Shown: in pieces, positions 1 to 6,139 of the stretch | How the letters are laid out: every line of letters begins with the position of its first letter | Numbering within the stretch: position 1 is the first letter of the stretch | Assembly (NCBI GenBank): GCA_030271595.1 | Contig: JARXKO010000039.1 | Coordinates: 1-7,311, forward strand | Direction of reading: 5' to 3' | Source of the DNA: Pseudomonadota bacterium | GTDB lineage: Bacteria; Pseudomonadota; Alphaproteobacteria; Sphingomonadales; Sphingomonadaceae | Length of the DNA stretch: 7,311 nt | The notes under the pieces: generated by a model | Database searches by the model: none | What the model was told of the DNA's origin: nothing | What the model saw: only the letters and a program-made list of their open reading frames with translations | Position numbers and translations under genes: made by a program

Positions 1-122
1 AAGGCGTCGGCCTGCCAGCTTGCGCCCATCACCCGGCTCATCAGCATTTCGCGGGCGAAGCCGGCGATCCGGCTGACCATGGTCAGCCCGCCGATGGTGC
101 CGGTGGCCTTGTGCAGGTTCAT
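1..122 (-). CDS. murJ: MurJ/MviN lipid II flippase, N-terminal part only
   Basis: The first 40 codons of a minus-strand gene that continues past the left edge. The protein begins MNLHKATGTIGGLTMVSRIA and continues with a GFAREMLMSRVMGA-type stretch. This is the highly recognisable start of MurJ (MviN), the polytopic inner-membrane protein that flips lipid II to the periplasm for peptidoglycan synthesis; the visible part covers the start of the first membrane segment. The ATG at 122-120 is chosen because the protein matches the family from its first residue and no in-frame ATG, GTG or TTG lies in the short gap back to secB. No strong Shine-Dalgarno is visible ahead of it. It lies 28 bp downstream of the secB stop on the same strand, so it is probably co-transcribed and perhaps coupled to secB. 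Identity rests on the N-terminus alone. Confidence 0.88.
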   Translation of the reverse strand, partial: MNLHKATGTIGGLTMVSRIAGFAREMLMSRVMGASWQADA

Positions 123-150
123 CGGCTGGGTCGCCGCCGCTGTTCGGAGG

Positions 151-696
151 TCAGGAGTCGGTCGGGGTGTCGGCCGGCGCCGGGCTGTCGGCGCCCGCTT
201 CGCCGGCGGCATCCTGGGCCGCCTGAAGCTGGGCCATGTAAGCGCCGGCGAAATCGATCGGGTCGAGCAGCAGCGGCGGGAAGCCGGCCCCGGCGACGGC
301 ATCGGCGACGACCTGGCGGGCAAACGGGAAAATCAGCCGCGGCGCTTCGATGAGGAGGAATGGGCCGAGCGCTTCTTCGGGAATATTGCGGAGTGCGAGC
401 AGACCGGCATAGCTGAGATCGACGACGAAATGGATGCCCTTGGCGGAGCGCGCCGAGACATCGATCTTGAGCACGATTTCGTGAACGCCTTCGCCGACAC
501 TATCGACCTGGATATTGAACTGGACGTCGAGCGCGGCCTGGTCTTCCCACTGGAACACCTGGGGAGCGCTCGGATTTTCAACCGACAGGTCCTTGATATA
601 CTGGGCCAGGACCGAAATCTGCGGGTCGCCATTGTCACTCGCCGTGCCAGCATCGCCCGATCCGTTGGTGACCGGGGTGGTTTCCTGCTCCGCCAT
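151..696 (-). CDS. secB: Protein-export chaperone SecB
   Basis: A 181-residue cytosolic chaperone that holds secretory preproteins unfolded and delivers them to SecA; the family works as a homotetramer. The SecB core spans about residues 25-160, beginning near ISVLAQYIKDLSVENPSAP. It includes the signature block around EAPRLIFPFARQVVADAV and GFPPLLLDPIDFAGAYMAQ, which forms much of the fold and the SecA-facing surface in the family. The N-terminus (about 24 residues, Gly/Asp/Thr-rich) and the C-terminus (about 20 residues, Ala/Pro/Asp-rich) look disordered, as is common in alphaproteobacterial SecB. The ATG at 696-694 is preceded by AAGGA (711-707 on the minus strand) with 10-nt spacing. The gene is divergent from timA and runs into murJ. 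Its leader carries a terminator-like hairpin (see the entry at 734-751). The identification is secure. Confidence 0.97.
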   Translation of the reverse strand: MAEQETTPVTNGSGDAGTASDNGDPQISVLAQYIKDLSVENPSAPQVFQWEDQAALDVQFNIQVDSVGEGVHEIVLKIDVSARSAKGIHFVVDLSYAGLLALRNIPEEALGPFLLIEAPRLIFPFARQVVADAVAGAGFPPLLLDPIDFAGAYMAQLQAAQDAAGEAGADSPAPADTPTDS

Positions 697-733
697 TATT
701 CTGCTGTCCTTGCAATCGATTGAGTGGTGTTTG

Positions 734-751
734 AAAAAGCCCGCGCCGGGC
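734..751 (-). terminator. Intrinsic-terminator-like hairpin in the secB leader
   Basis: On the minus strand a perfect 5-bp all-GC stem, GCCCG/CGGGC with a 3-nt GCG loop, is followed immediately by TTTTT. This is the classical Rho-independent layout. It lies 38 nt upstream of the secB ATG and reads in the secB direction; the plus strand has no T-run after the stem, so it is directional. It could end minus-strand transcripts arriving from the timA side, with secB then using a promoter very close to its start. It could instead act as an attenuator inside a longer secB leader. The structure is seen; the function is inferred. Confidence 0.5.
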
Positions 752-768
752 GCTGCCTATCGCGGCCG

Positions 769-783
769 GCGACTAGCAGTCGC
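769..783. repeat. Short perfect inverted repeat in the secB-timA intergenic region
   Basis: GCGACT, a 3-nt AGC spacer and AGTCGC form a perfect 6-bp inverted repeat. It sits between the divergent starts, upstream of the probable timA promoter and upstream of the terminator-like hairpin on the secB side. It could be a small operator or a stem in the secB leader. Six-base arms in GC-rich DNA can arise by chance, so the function is unknown. Confidence 0.3.
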
Positions 784-822
784 ATAAATTGGGCGCAATG
801 GCGGGCCACGCGTTGTCGACAG

Positions 823-852
823 TTGGAATCTTCGCTCGCCGCGCATTATGTT
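823..852 (+). promoter_or_regulatory. Candidate promoter for the timA-mltA-smr cluster
   Basis: A TTGGAA box (823-828) resembles a -35 element. It is followed 18 bp later by TATGTT (847-852), or 16 bp later by ATTATG (845-850), as a -10 candidate. This would give a 5' leader of about 35 nt before the TTG start of timA. It is the best match by eye in the 197-bp divergent gap; neither box is close to perfect consensus. Confidence 0.35.
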
Positions 853-881
853 AGGGATGCTCGGACAAGGGCCCGAAACAC

Positions 882-896
882 AGGAACAACCTTTTG
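882..896 (+). promoter_or_regulatory. Ribosome binding site and TTG start of timA
   Basis: AGGAA at 882-886 lies 7 nt before TTG at 894-896. The ATG at 848 is in another frame and its reading frame closes after about 44 codons, so TTG is the only well-supported start. Confidence 0.65.
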
Positions 897-1550
897 ACCG
901 TCATCGTCATCCTCGCGCTGGTCGCATTGTTCGTCGGGCTTCGCCTTTACAGCGTGCTTGGCGAGCGCACCGGCCATGAGCAGCAGCAACCGATCCCAAA
1001 GGCCGCCGAGCCCGATTCGCAGCCCGCGCAACGCGTCGTCCAACCAGGCTCGTCGGGCGTGGCTGATGTCGATTCGGCCGGAATGGCGTTCGTCCCCACT
1101 GCCGGTCCCGCGGTGCGCGCGTTGCTCGCCGCCGATTCGAGCTTCGATGTCGCGCGCTTCCTCGACGGCGCCAAGGCGGCTTACCGGCTGATCCTCGAAT
1201 CTTTCTGGAAAGGCGACCTCGCCGCCATTCGCGGACATGTCGACGACCATATTTACGACAGCTTCGCCAGCGCCGTCGCGCAGCGCGAAAAGGACGGGCT
1301 GAAGCTCGACAACCGGCTGGTGGCGGTCGAGCAGGCGGTCATCGCCGAGGCCTCGCTTGAGCGGAACATCGCCGCGGTCACCGTCCGGTTTGAAGCCGAT
1401 ATTGCCGCCGTCACCCGCGACAAGGGCGGGGCGGTGGTTGCGGGATCGCTCAGCGACGCGGTCCAGACTCGCGATTTGTGGACCTTCCGCCGCGACATCT
1501 CCCAGCGCGATCCCAATTGGCTGCTGATCGAAACCGACGAGGAAGAGTGA
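894..1550 (+). CDS. timA: Tim44/TimA-family membrane-anchored protein
   Basis: A 218-residue protein related to mitochondrial Tim44, the adaptor that links the TIM23 channel to its import motor. In alphaproteobacteria the family (TimA) is a peripheral or anchored inner-membrane protein of unsettled function. Residues 2-18 (VIVILALVALFVGLRLY) form one hydrophobic N-terminal segment. A Gln/Pro/Ala-rich linker (about 28-75) follows, then the Tim44-like domain from about residue 84 to the end (FDVARFLDGAKAAYRLILES, the FEADI strand, WTFRRD, NWLLIETDEEE). The start is TTG at 894, supported by AGGAA at 882-886 with 7-nt spacing and by the hydrophobic segment beginning at once; no upstream ATG is in frame. 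The final A of the stop at 1548-1550 follows a GTG that starts mltA, so the two are probably translationally coupled. Family assignment is good; the cellular role is not known from sequence. Confidence 0.86.
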   Translation: MTVIVILALVALFVGLRLYSVLGERTGHEQQQPIPKAAEPDSQPAQRVVQPGSSGVADVDSAGMAFVPTAGPAVRALLAADSSFDVARFLDGAKAAYRLILESFWKGDLAAIRGHVDDHIYDSFASAVAQREKDGLKLDNRLVAVEQAVIAEASLERNIAAVTVRFEADIAAVTRDKGGAVVAGSLSDAVQTRDLWTFRRDISQRDPNWLLIETDEEE

Positions 1551-2743
1551 GCCGCGCCCTGCGCGCGTTAGCGCTGTCCGCCTTCGCACTGTTGTCCGCC
1601 TGCGCGTCGCAGCCCGCTCCGCAACCCTTGCCACCCGCGCCAGCGCCGATGCCGGTCCCCGTGCCGCCGCCAGCGCCGAATTTGCCGCCGGTGGTACCGC
1701 CGGGCCCGGATGCGCGCGCCACCGGGATGACTCTCGAACAGCCCCAGGTCATGGGCGCAGCCGAGGCCGAGCGCGCGCTCGGCGCCTTCAAGGCCAGCTG
1801 CCCGGTGCTGGTCCGGCGCCAGGACGCCTCGCGCCTGACCAATGGCGCCGACTGGCGGCCGCTGTGCGACGAGGCCGCGAGCCTCGACCCGCACTTCGCG
1901 CCGGGGTTTTTCTATTATCGCTTCGATTGGGTCAGGATCGGCGATGGCCGCGCTTTCGCCACCGGCTATTACGAGCCCGAGGTCGCGGGGTCGCGAGTGC
2001 CGCTTCCGGGCTATGCGCCGCTCCACGCCACGCCGTCCGATCTGGTCCGCTGCACGCGGCCCGACGGCAAGACCGGACGCGGGCGCATCGACCCGGCGAG
2101 CGGACAATGCGGCGAGTATTTCAGCCGCGCCGAAATCGAGGACGGGGCGCTCGCCTGGCGCGGGCTCGAACTGGCGTGGGTCGCCGATCCGGTCGAACTG
2201 TTCTTCCTTGAAATCCAGGGGTCGGGGCGGGTCCGGTTTCCCGACGGCAGTGTGATGCGGGTCGGCTATGACAGCCAGAATGGCCGCGATTATGTGGCCA
2301 TCGGCAAATTGCTCCGGGATCGCGGGCTGCTCCCTCCGGGCGGGGCCAATATGCAGTCGATCAAGGACTGGATCCGGGCCAATCCCGACGCCGGCAAGGC
2401 GCTGATGCGCGAGAATCTGTCCTATGTCTTCTTCAAGGAGCTCAAGGGTCCCGGACCGCTTGGCGCTTTAGGGGTGGCGGTGATGCCCAACGGAACGGTC
2501 GCGGCCGACCCGAATTACGTGCCGCTAGGCGCGCCAGTGTTCCTCAAGCTCGACCGACCGCAAGCCAGCGGCCTGTGGGTCGCTCAGGATACCGGCGGCG
2601 CGATCAAGGGACCCAACCGCTTCGACACGTTCTGGGGCGCGGGCCCCGAGGCGGAGGCCAATGCCGGCGGCATGTCGGCCTCGGGCCAGGCGTGGCTGCT
2701 TCTGCCCAAGGGCGCCGGCCTTGGTCCGCAAGCTCGGCCCTGA
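1547..2743 (+). CDS. mltA: Membrane-bound lytic murein transglycosylase A (MltA), lipoprotein
   Basis: A 398-residue outer-membrane lipoprotein that cleaves the MurNAc-GlcNAc bond of peptidoglycan with 1,6-anhydro-MurNAc formation. The N-terminus MSRALRALALSAFALLSAC is a lipoprotein signal with lipobox LSAC, giving Cys19 as the lipidated residue; a Pro/Ala-rich linker (about 23-55) follows. The MltA barrel includes RFDWVRIGDGRAFATGYYEPE and FFLEIQGSGRVRFPDGS. The C-terminal 3D domain contains VAQDTGGAIKG (Asp348) and RFDTFWG (Asp360); Asp360 aligns with the catalytic Asp308 of E. coli MltA as I recall that motif. GTG at 1547 is chosen over an upstream in-frame ATG at 1478 because it begins the signal peptide and overlaps the timA stop as GTGA. 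A GAGGAA purine stretch (1539-1544) precedes it. The gene overlaps the smr start by 23 bp. Complete and probably functional. Confidence 0.95.
   Translation: MSRALRALALSAFALLSACASQPAPQPLPPAPAPMPVPVPPPAPNLPPVVPPGPDARATGMTLEQPQVMGAAEAERALGAFKASCPVLVRRQDASRLTNGADWRPLCDEAASLDPHFAPGFFYYRFDWVRIGDGRAFATGYYEPEVAGSRVPLPGYAPLHATPSDLVRCTRPDGKTGRGRIDPASGQCGEYFSRAEIEDGALAWRGLELAWVADPVELFFLEIQGSGRVRFPDGSVMRVGYDSQNGRDYVAIGKLLRDRGLLPPGGANMQSIKDWIRANPDAGKALMRENLSYVFFKELKGPGPLGALGVAVMPNGTVAADPNYVPLGAPVFLKLDRPQASGLWVAQDTGGAIKGPNRFDTFWGAGPEAEANAGGMSASGQAWLLLPKGAGLGPQARP
2708..2723 (+). promoter_or_regulatory. Ribosome binding site and TTG start of smr inside the mltA 3' end
   Basis: AAGGG at 2708-2712 stands 8 nt before TTG at 2721-2723, in the reading frame that begins VRKLGPEESALW, the expected N-terminus of this Smr subfamily. 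An in-frame ATG at 2661 would add 20 residues of low-complexity Arg/Pro/Cys sequence with no family resemblance, so TTG is preferred. Confidence 0.6.
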
Positions 2744-3233
2744 AGAATCCGCGTTGTGGGAGCAGGTGGCGCGGACGATCCGCCCGCTCAAGCCGACGGA
2801 CTCGGAGAAAGGCAGTCAGGAGCGCGACCAGCCGCCGCCGTTATTGCTCGATCCGATCCCGCAACTGCGCCCGGCATCGCCGCGCGCGCTCGAGCTCGGC
2901 GATGGCCTCGACGGCGGGTGGGAGCGGCGCCTGCGCGGCGGGACGATCGAGCCCGACCAGACACTCGATCTCCACGGCATGAACCTCGACACCGCCTGGG
3001 CGGCGATCGACCGGCTGCTCGACCGCGCCTGGACCCGCCGCCAGCGCGTCGTCCTGCTGGTCACTGGGCGCGAGCGGCCCGATGGCGAGCGCGGCGGGCG
3101 GGGCCGAATCCGGGCCGCGGTTCGCGACTGGCTCGCGGCGTCTCGCCACGCCCCCCACATCGCCGCGGTTCGCGCCGCTCACCGGCGCCACGGCGGGGCC
3201 GGAAGCCTCTACCTCATCCTCCGCCGAAACTGA
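2721..3233 (+). CDS. Smr/MutS2-type domain protein
   Basis: A 170-residue stand-alone Smr-domain protein. The N-terminal block (MVRKLGPEESALWEQVARTI) is typical of short alphaproteobacterial Smr proteins, which resemble E. coli SmrA/SmrB. A Pro/Gln/Arg-rich linker (about 27-75) follows, then the Smr domain from about residue 80: LDLHG (82-86) with the conserved His85, VVLLVTGRERPDG, then RGRIR and the closing HGGAGSLYLILRR. Smr domains in other proteins have nuclease or nicking activity and act in recombination or in rescue of collided ribosomes; which of these applies here cannot be told. The TG(R/K)G loop carries an Arg/Gly/Asp-rich expansion, common in this subfamily. The start is TTG, 23 bp inside mltA, so expression is probably coupled to mltA. 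No strong terminator follows. Confidence 0.85.
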   Translation: MVRKLGPEESALWEQVARTIRPLKPTDSEKGSQERDQPPPLLLDPIPQLRPASPRALELGDGLDGGWERRLRGGTIEPDQTLDLHGMNLDTAWAAIDRLLDRAWTRRQRVVLLVTGRERPDGERGGRGRIRAAVRDWLAASRHAPHIAAVRAAHRRHGGAGSLYLILRRN

Positions 3234-3308
3234 CTTTTTCTTAACCCTTCGCAGTTATCGCGAGAAGGTGAGGCGGATTAACCGTCGCCGAGGTCTATTT
3301 TTTTCGCG
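3234..3308 (+). promoter_or_regulatory. Short smr to GGDEF-EAL intergenic region with weak signals
   Basis: This 75-bp gap is more AT-rich than its surroundings. It contains TTAACC twice (3241-3246 and 3278-3283), a weak 5-bp stem with one G-U pair (3272-3276 with 3285-3289), and a T7 run (3298-3304) just before the next ATG. The stem and T-run are separated by 8 nt, so a terminator is doubtful. No convincing -35/-10 pair is seen. The GGDEF-EAL gene has only GAGG at 3290-3293, about 15 nt before its ATG, which is a poor ribosome site; the T-run may leave the start unstructured. Confidence 0.3.
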
Positions 3309-4991
3309 ATGAGATCAGGTACCGCCCAAAAGATCAGCAACGCGATCCTGTCGTGCGCAGCGGGCTTTGCCTCGTTCATATTTTCCCTTAGCGCGCTTCT
3401 CTATCTTACTGAACTAGACCAGAAAATCCTGGCATCGATGGTCGCCGGCGTATTTTGCCTGATGATCAGCTACATGGCATCGGAACGTCCCAATAGCGAA
3501 AGCGCGAAGGCGCTCGCGGCGCTCGGCGAACGCCTGCTCGCGGTCGAGGATGGCGACCTTGTGTCACCGGCCCCGGCTGCGGTCCGCAAGGCCATGCCCA
3601 AGCTGGCGACCGCGGTCGACACCCTGTTCGCCGAAGTCCGCGCGTCGATCGAAAATGCCCATGCGCTGGGGATGTACGACCCGGTGACGTCGCTACCCAA
3701 CCGCCTCCATTTCCGCTCGGAAGCCGACAAAATGCTGGTCGATTCCGAGGCCGGGGCGATGTCGGCGATGCTGTTCGTCGATCTCGATCGCTTCAAGACC
3801 GTCAATGACAGCCTTGGCCATGCCCGCGGCGACCAGCTGCTGATCATGGTCGCCAACCGCCTGCGGGTAGTGGTCAATGCCGAGTTCACCGGCAATAGCG
3901 CCGCGCGCCCGCTGCTCGCCCGCCTCGCGGGGGATGAATTCACAATGTACCTGCCCGCGATCGAGTCGCCCGACGAAGTCGAGCGCGTTGCCCGGCGGGT
4001 CGTCTTGGCGATTTCCGAGCCGTTCGAATTGTGCTCGCACAGCGTCGACATCGGCGCCTCGATCGGGGTCGCCATCGCGCCCGACCATGGGACGACGGTC
4101 GAATCGCTGATGCGCGCGGCCGACATCGCGATGTATTGCGCCAAATCGCGCGGCGGCGGGCAGCATTGCCTGTTCAACGCCGCGCTGGCCGCCGAGCACC
4201 AGGACAATCTCGACACCGAGCGCGCGCTCAGTGACGCCGTCCAGCGCGGCGATTTCCTGCTCGCTTTCCAGCCGCAGATGAGTCTCGTCACCGGCGCCAT
4301 GGTCGGCGCCGAGGCGTTGCTTCGCTGGAATCACCCGCGCGACGGCCTGCGCCTGCCCGGAACCTTCATTCCGGTGGCCGAACGCACCGGGATCATCGCG
4401 GAAATCGGCGACTGGGTGATGGGCGAGGTCGCGGCCTTGCTCGGCCAATGGCAGCGCGACGGCTTCGCCGGCCGCATCGCCTTCAACATCAGCCCGCGCC
4501 AGGTCGAGCGGCCCGACTTCTTCGTCAAGCTCCGACAGACCTTCGGCGATGCCGGAATCCCGCTGTCGATGATCGAGCTCGAATTCACCGAGACCGCGGC
4601 GATGGAGGTCAGCGAGACGATCCTTGCCGAAGTGGCGTCTCTGCGCGCCAGCGGGGCGCGGATTTCGATCGACGATTTCGGCACCGGCTATTCGAACATC
4701 GCGCGGCTTCAGACGATGCCGATCGACCGGGTCAAGGTCGACCAGTCGCTGATCGCCGGAATCGAGACGTCGGAGAAATCACGGGTCATCGTCCAGGCGG
4801 TGATCCATCTGATCAAGGGCGTCGGCTGCGAAGTCGTCGCCGAAGCGGTCGAGACCGTCAGCCAGGCCGACATCTTGCGCGCCATGGGCTGCGACACGGT
4901 CCAGGGCTTCGTCTATTCGCCGCCGATGATGGAACGCGAATTCCTCTCGTGGACGCAGCGCGCCGAAGGCCGCGCCAAGTCGGTCGCTTAG
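3309..4991 (+). CDS. Membrane GGDEF-EAL protein (cyclic di-GMP turnover, likely phosphodiesterase)
   Basis: A 560-residue inner-membrane signalling protein. Two membrane segments lie at about residues 12-33 and 40-57 with a very short loop, so there is no periplasmic sensor domain. A linker helix region (58-122) leads to the GGDEF domain (about 123-285), starting at DPVTSLPNR (Asp124) with FVDLDRFKTVNDSLGHARGD. The signature is AGDEF (207-211) instead of GGDEF, and the RxxD inhibitory site is absent. The EAL domain (about 300-550) keeps the residues expected for c-di-GMP hydrolysis: EALLRW (Glu335), NISPRQ (Asn393), ELEFTE (Glu425), DDFGTGYSN (Asp455, Asp456), Lys476, AEAVE (Glu512) and QGF. 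A phosphodiesterase is therefore the best guess; the GGDEF part may be weakly active or serve as a GTP-binding regulator. It is probably transcribed alone. Its 3' end overlaps the convergent dapE end. Confidence 0.93.
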   Translation: MRSGTAQKISNAILSCAAGFASFIFSLSALLYLTELDQKILASMVAGVFCLMISYMASERPNSESAKALAALGERLLAVEDGDLVSPAPAAVRKAMPKLATAVDTLFAEVRASIENAHALGMYDPVTSLPNRLHFRSEADKMLVDSEAGAMSAMLFVDLDRFKTVNDSLGHARGDQLLIMVANRLRVVVNAEFTGNSAARPLLARLAGDEFTMYLPAIESPDEVERVARRVVLAISEPFELCSHSVDIGASIGVAIAPDHGTTVESLMRAADIAMYCAKSRGGGQHCLFNAALAAEHQDNLDTERALSDAVQRGDFLLAFQPQMSLVTGAMVGAEALLRWNHPRDGLRLPGTFIPVAERTGIIAEIGDWVMGEVAALLGQWQRDGFAGRIAFNISPRQVERPDFFVKLRQTFGDAGIPLSMIELEFTETAAMEVSETILAEVASLRASGARISIDDFGTGYSNIARLQTMPIDRVKVDQSLIAGIETSEKSRVIVQAVIHLIKGVGCEVVAEAVETVSQADILRAMGCDTVQGFVYSPPMMEREFLSWTQRAEGRAKSVA

Positions 4992-6112
4992 GCCAAGGCC
5001 TTGACCAGCACCCGCTCGTAAATCCGCGCCAGCGTTTCGATATCCTCGACCGAAGCGCTCTCGTCGAGCTTGTGCATGGTTGCATTCGGCAGGCCGAAAT
5101 CCACCACCGGGCACAAGGCAATCAGGAAGCGCCCGTCGGACGTCCCGCCGCTGGTCGATAGTTCGGGTTCGATCCCGGTCTCCTCGCGAATTGCCTCGAC
5201 CACGATGTCGAACAGCTTGCCCGGCGGGGTCAGGAAGGCCTCGCCGGAAATGCGTGCCCTGACCGTCGCTCCGGGGGCCTCGCGCGCGGCGATTTCCTCG
5301 ACCATGGCGACAAGGTCGGCCCCGCGATGAAGATTGTTGAAGCGGATGTTGAGCTGCGCCGTGGCTCCGCTCGGAATGACATTGCTCGCCGTCGTCGGAG
5401 TCGTGACCCCGGTGAATTCGAGGTTCGAAGAGGGAAATTCGTCAGTCCCGTCGTCGAGATGAACCTGATCGAGCGCGGCGATGACCCGGGCCAGCGGCGC
5501 CACCGGGTTGTCGGCTCGGTGGGGATAGGCGACATGGCCTTGGGTCCCGGGAACGTCTATCCACATATTGACCTAGCCGCGGCGGCCGATCTTGATCGTG
5601 TCGCCGAGCTGGTCGACCGAGGTCGGCTCGCCAATCAGGATCATGTCGGGGCGGATCGAGCGCTCGTTGAGCCAATCGATGATGCGCGGCGTCCCGTACG
5701 TGGCATAGCCTTCCTCGTCGCCCGTGATGAGCAGCGACAGCGTGCCCTTGCGCTGTTCGATGCGCGCGACCGCGGCGACAAAGGCGGCGATCGCGCTCTT
5801 CATGTCGTTGGCGCCGCGCCCGACCAGCCGGCCGTCGACGATCTGCCCGTCATAGGGGCCGACGCTCCAGCCATCGCCGGGCGGGACGACGTCGAGGTGG
5901 CCGGCGAAACCGAAGTGTGGTGCGTCTTCCCCGCGAATCGCGACCATATTCTCGGTTGGACCGTCCGGCGCTTCGCCCAGCACCCAGCGGTGGACGGTGA
6001 AGCCGAGCGCCTTGAGTTCCTGATCGAGCAGGTCGAACACCGCGCCGCTGGCCGGGGTGACGCTCGGGCAGTTGATCAGTGCGGCGGCAAGCGCGATGGG
6101 ATCGGTCGACAT
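4988..6112 (-). pseudogene. dapE: Succinyl-diaminopimelate desuccinylase, interrupted by an in-frame amber codon
   Basis: DapE is the zinc-dependent M20-family enzyme that removes succinate from N-succinyl-LL-diaminopimelate in lysine and meso-DAP synthesis. The frame spans 374 codons plus a TAA stop, the normal family length. It has one TAG at codon 180 (5575-5573), directly after TIKIGRRG and before VNMWIDVPGTQGHVAYP; homologues read GRRGS there, and TCG (Ser) is one base from TAG. All expected active-site positions remain: His72 and Asp74 (GHLDVVP), Asp103 (NDMKS), Glu133/134 (DEEG), Glu162 (GEPT), His193 (GHVAYPH, dimer domain) and His347 (TMHKLDE, in full-frame numbering). The start ATG at 6112 has AGG 8 nt upstream. 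There is no frameshift, insertion or decay elsewhere, so this is a very recent mutation, a sequence error, or a gene expressed in two pieces. The family call is secure; its functional state is open. Confidence 0.9.
5564..5575 (-). other. Amber stop and possible restart codon within dapE
   Basis: Read on the minus strand this is TAG GTC AAT ATG: the premature stop is followed two codons later, in the same frame, by an ATG. AGG, partly inside the stop codon, lies 7 nt before that ATG and could serve as a weak ribosome site. Translation would give a 179-residue N-terminal piece (6112-5573) and, if ribosomes restart, a 192-residue C-terminal piece (5566-4988). The stop and ATG are seen directly; re-initiation is inference. 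Confidence 0.6.
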
Positions 6113-6139
6113 CAGCGACGCCTAGCAAAGGACATGGCA
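6113..6139. promoter_or_regulatory. 27-bp divergent gap holding the ribosome sites of dapE and the cupin gene
   Basis: AAAGGA at 6127-6132 (plus) lies 7 nt before the ATG at 6140 but only 1 nt before the in-frame ATG at 6134, so 6140 is the better cupin start. AGG at 6123-6121 (minus) lies 8 nt before the dapE ATG at 6112. The gap is too short to hold two promoters, so any promoters must lie within the facing coding regions. Confidence 0.6.

Noticed and set aside
79..723. A 214-codon plus-strand frame opposite secB
   Set aside because: SecB on the minus strand is unambiguous and this frame also crosses the murJ start; no protein-like pattern is seen in it.
846..1634. A 262-codon minus-strand frame antisense to timA and the start of mltA
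   Set aside because: The translated sequence is low-complexity, rich in Arg, Gly and Asp, and resembles no family. The opposite strand carries clear TimA and MltA sequence.
3245..3267. Hairpin CCTTCGC with GCGAGAAGG as a terminator for smr
   Set aside because: The stem needs a 2-nt bulge and is not followed by a T-run.
3241..3283. Two TTAACC elements as a possible CtrA site before the GGDEF-EAL gene
   Set aside because: The full CtrA pattern needs TTAA, seven bases, TTAA. The two elements here are 37 bp apart and neither has a partner at the right spacing.
3470..4448. Two long minus-strand frames opposite the GGDEF-EAL gene
   Set aside because: They mirror codon bias of a strongly supported gene and show no recognisable domain.
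4989..5575. Reassignment of UAG as a sense codon to explain the dapE stop
   Set aside because: The GGDEF-EAL gene ends normally at TAG (4989-4991) at the expected family length, so TAG works as a stop here. Local readthrough at dapE is still possible.
5327..6139. A long open plus-strand frame upstream of, and in frame with, the cupin gene
   Set aside because: It is antisense to the N-terminal half of dapE. The cupin family starts at MPKIDLARI with a good ribosome site. Long antisense frames are common in GC-rich coding DNA.
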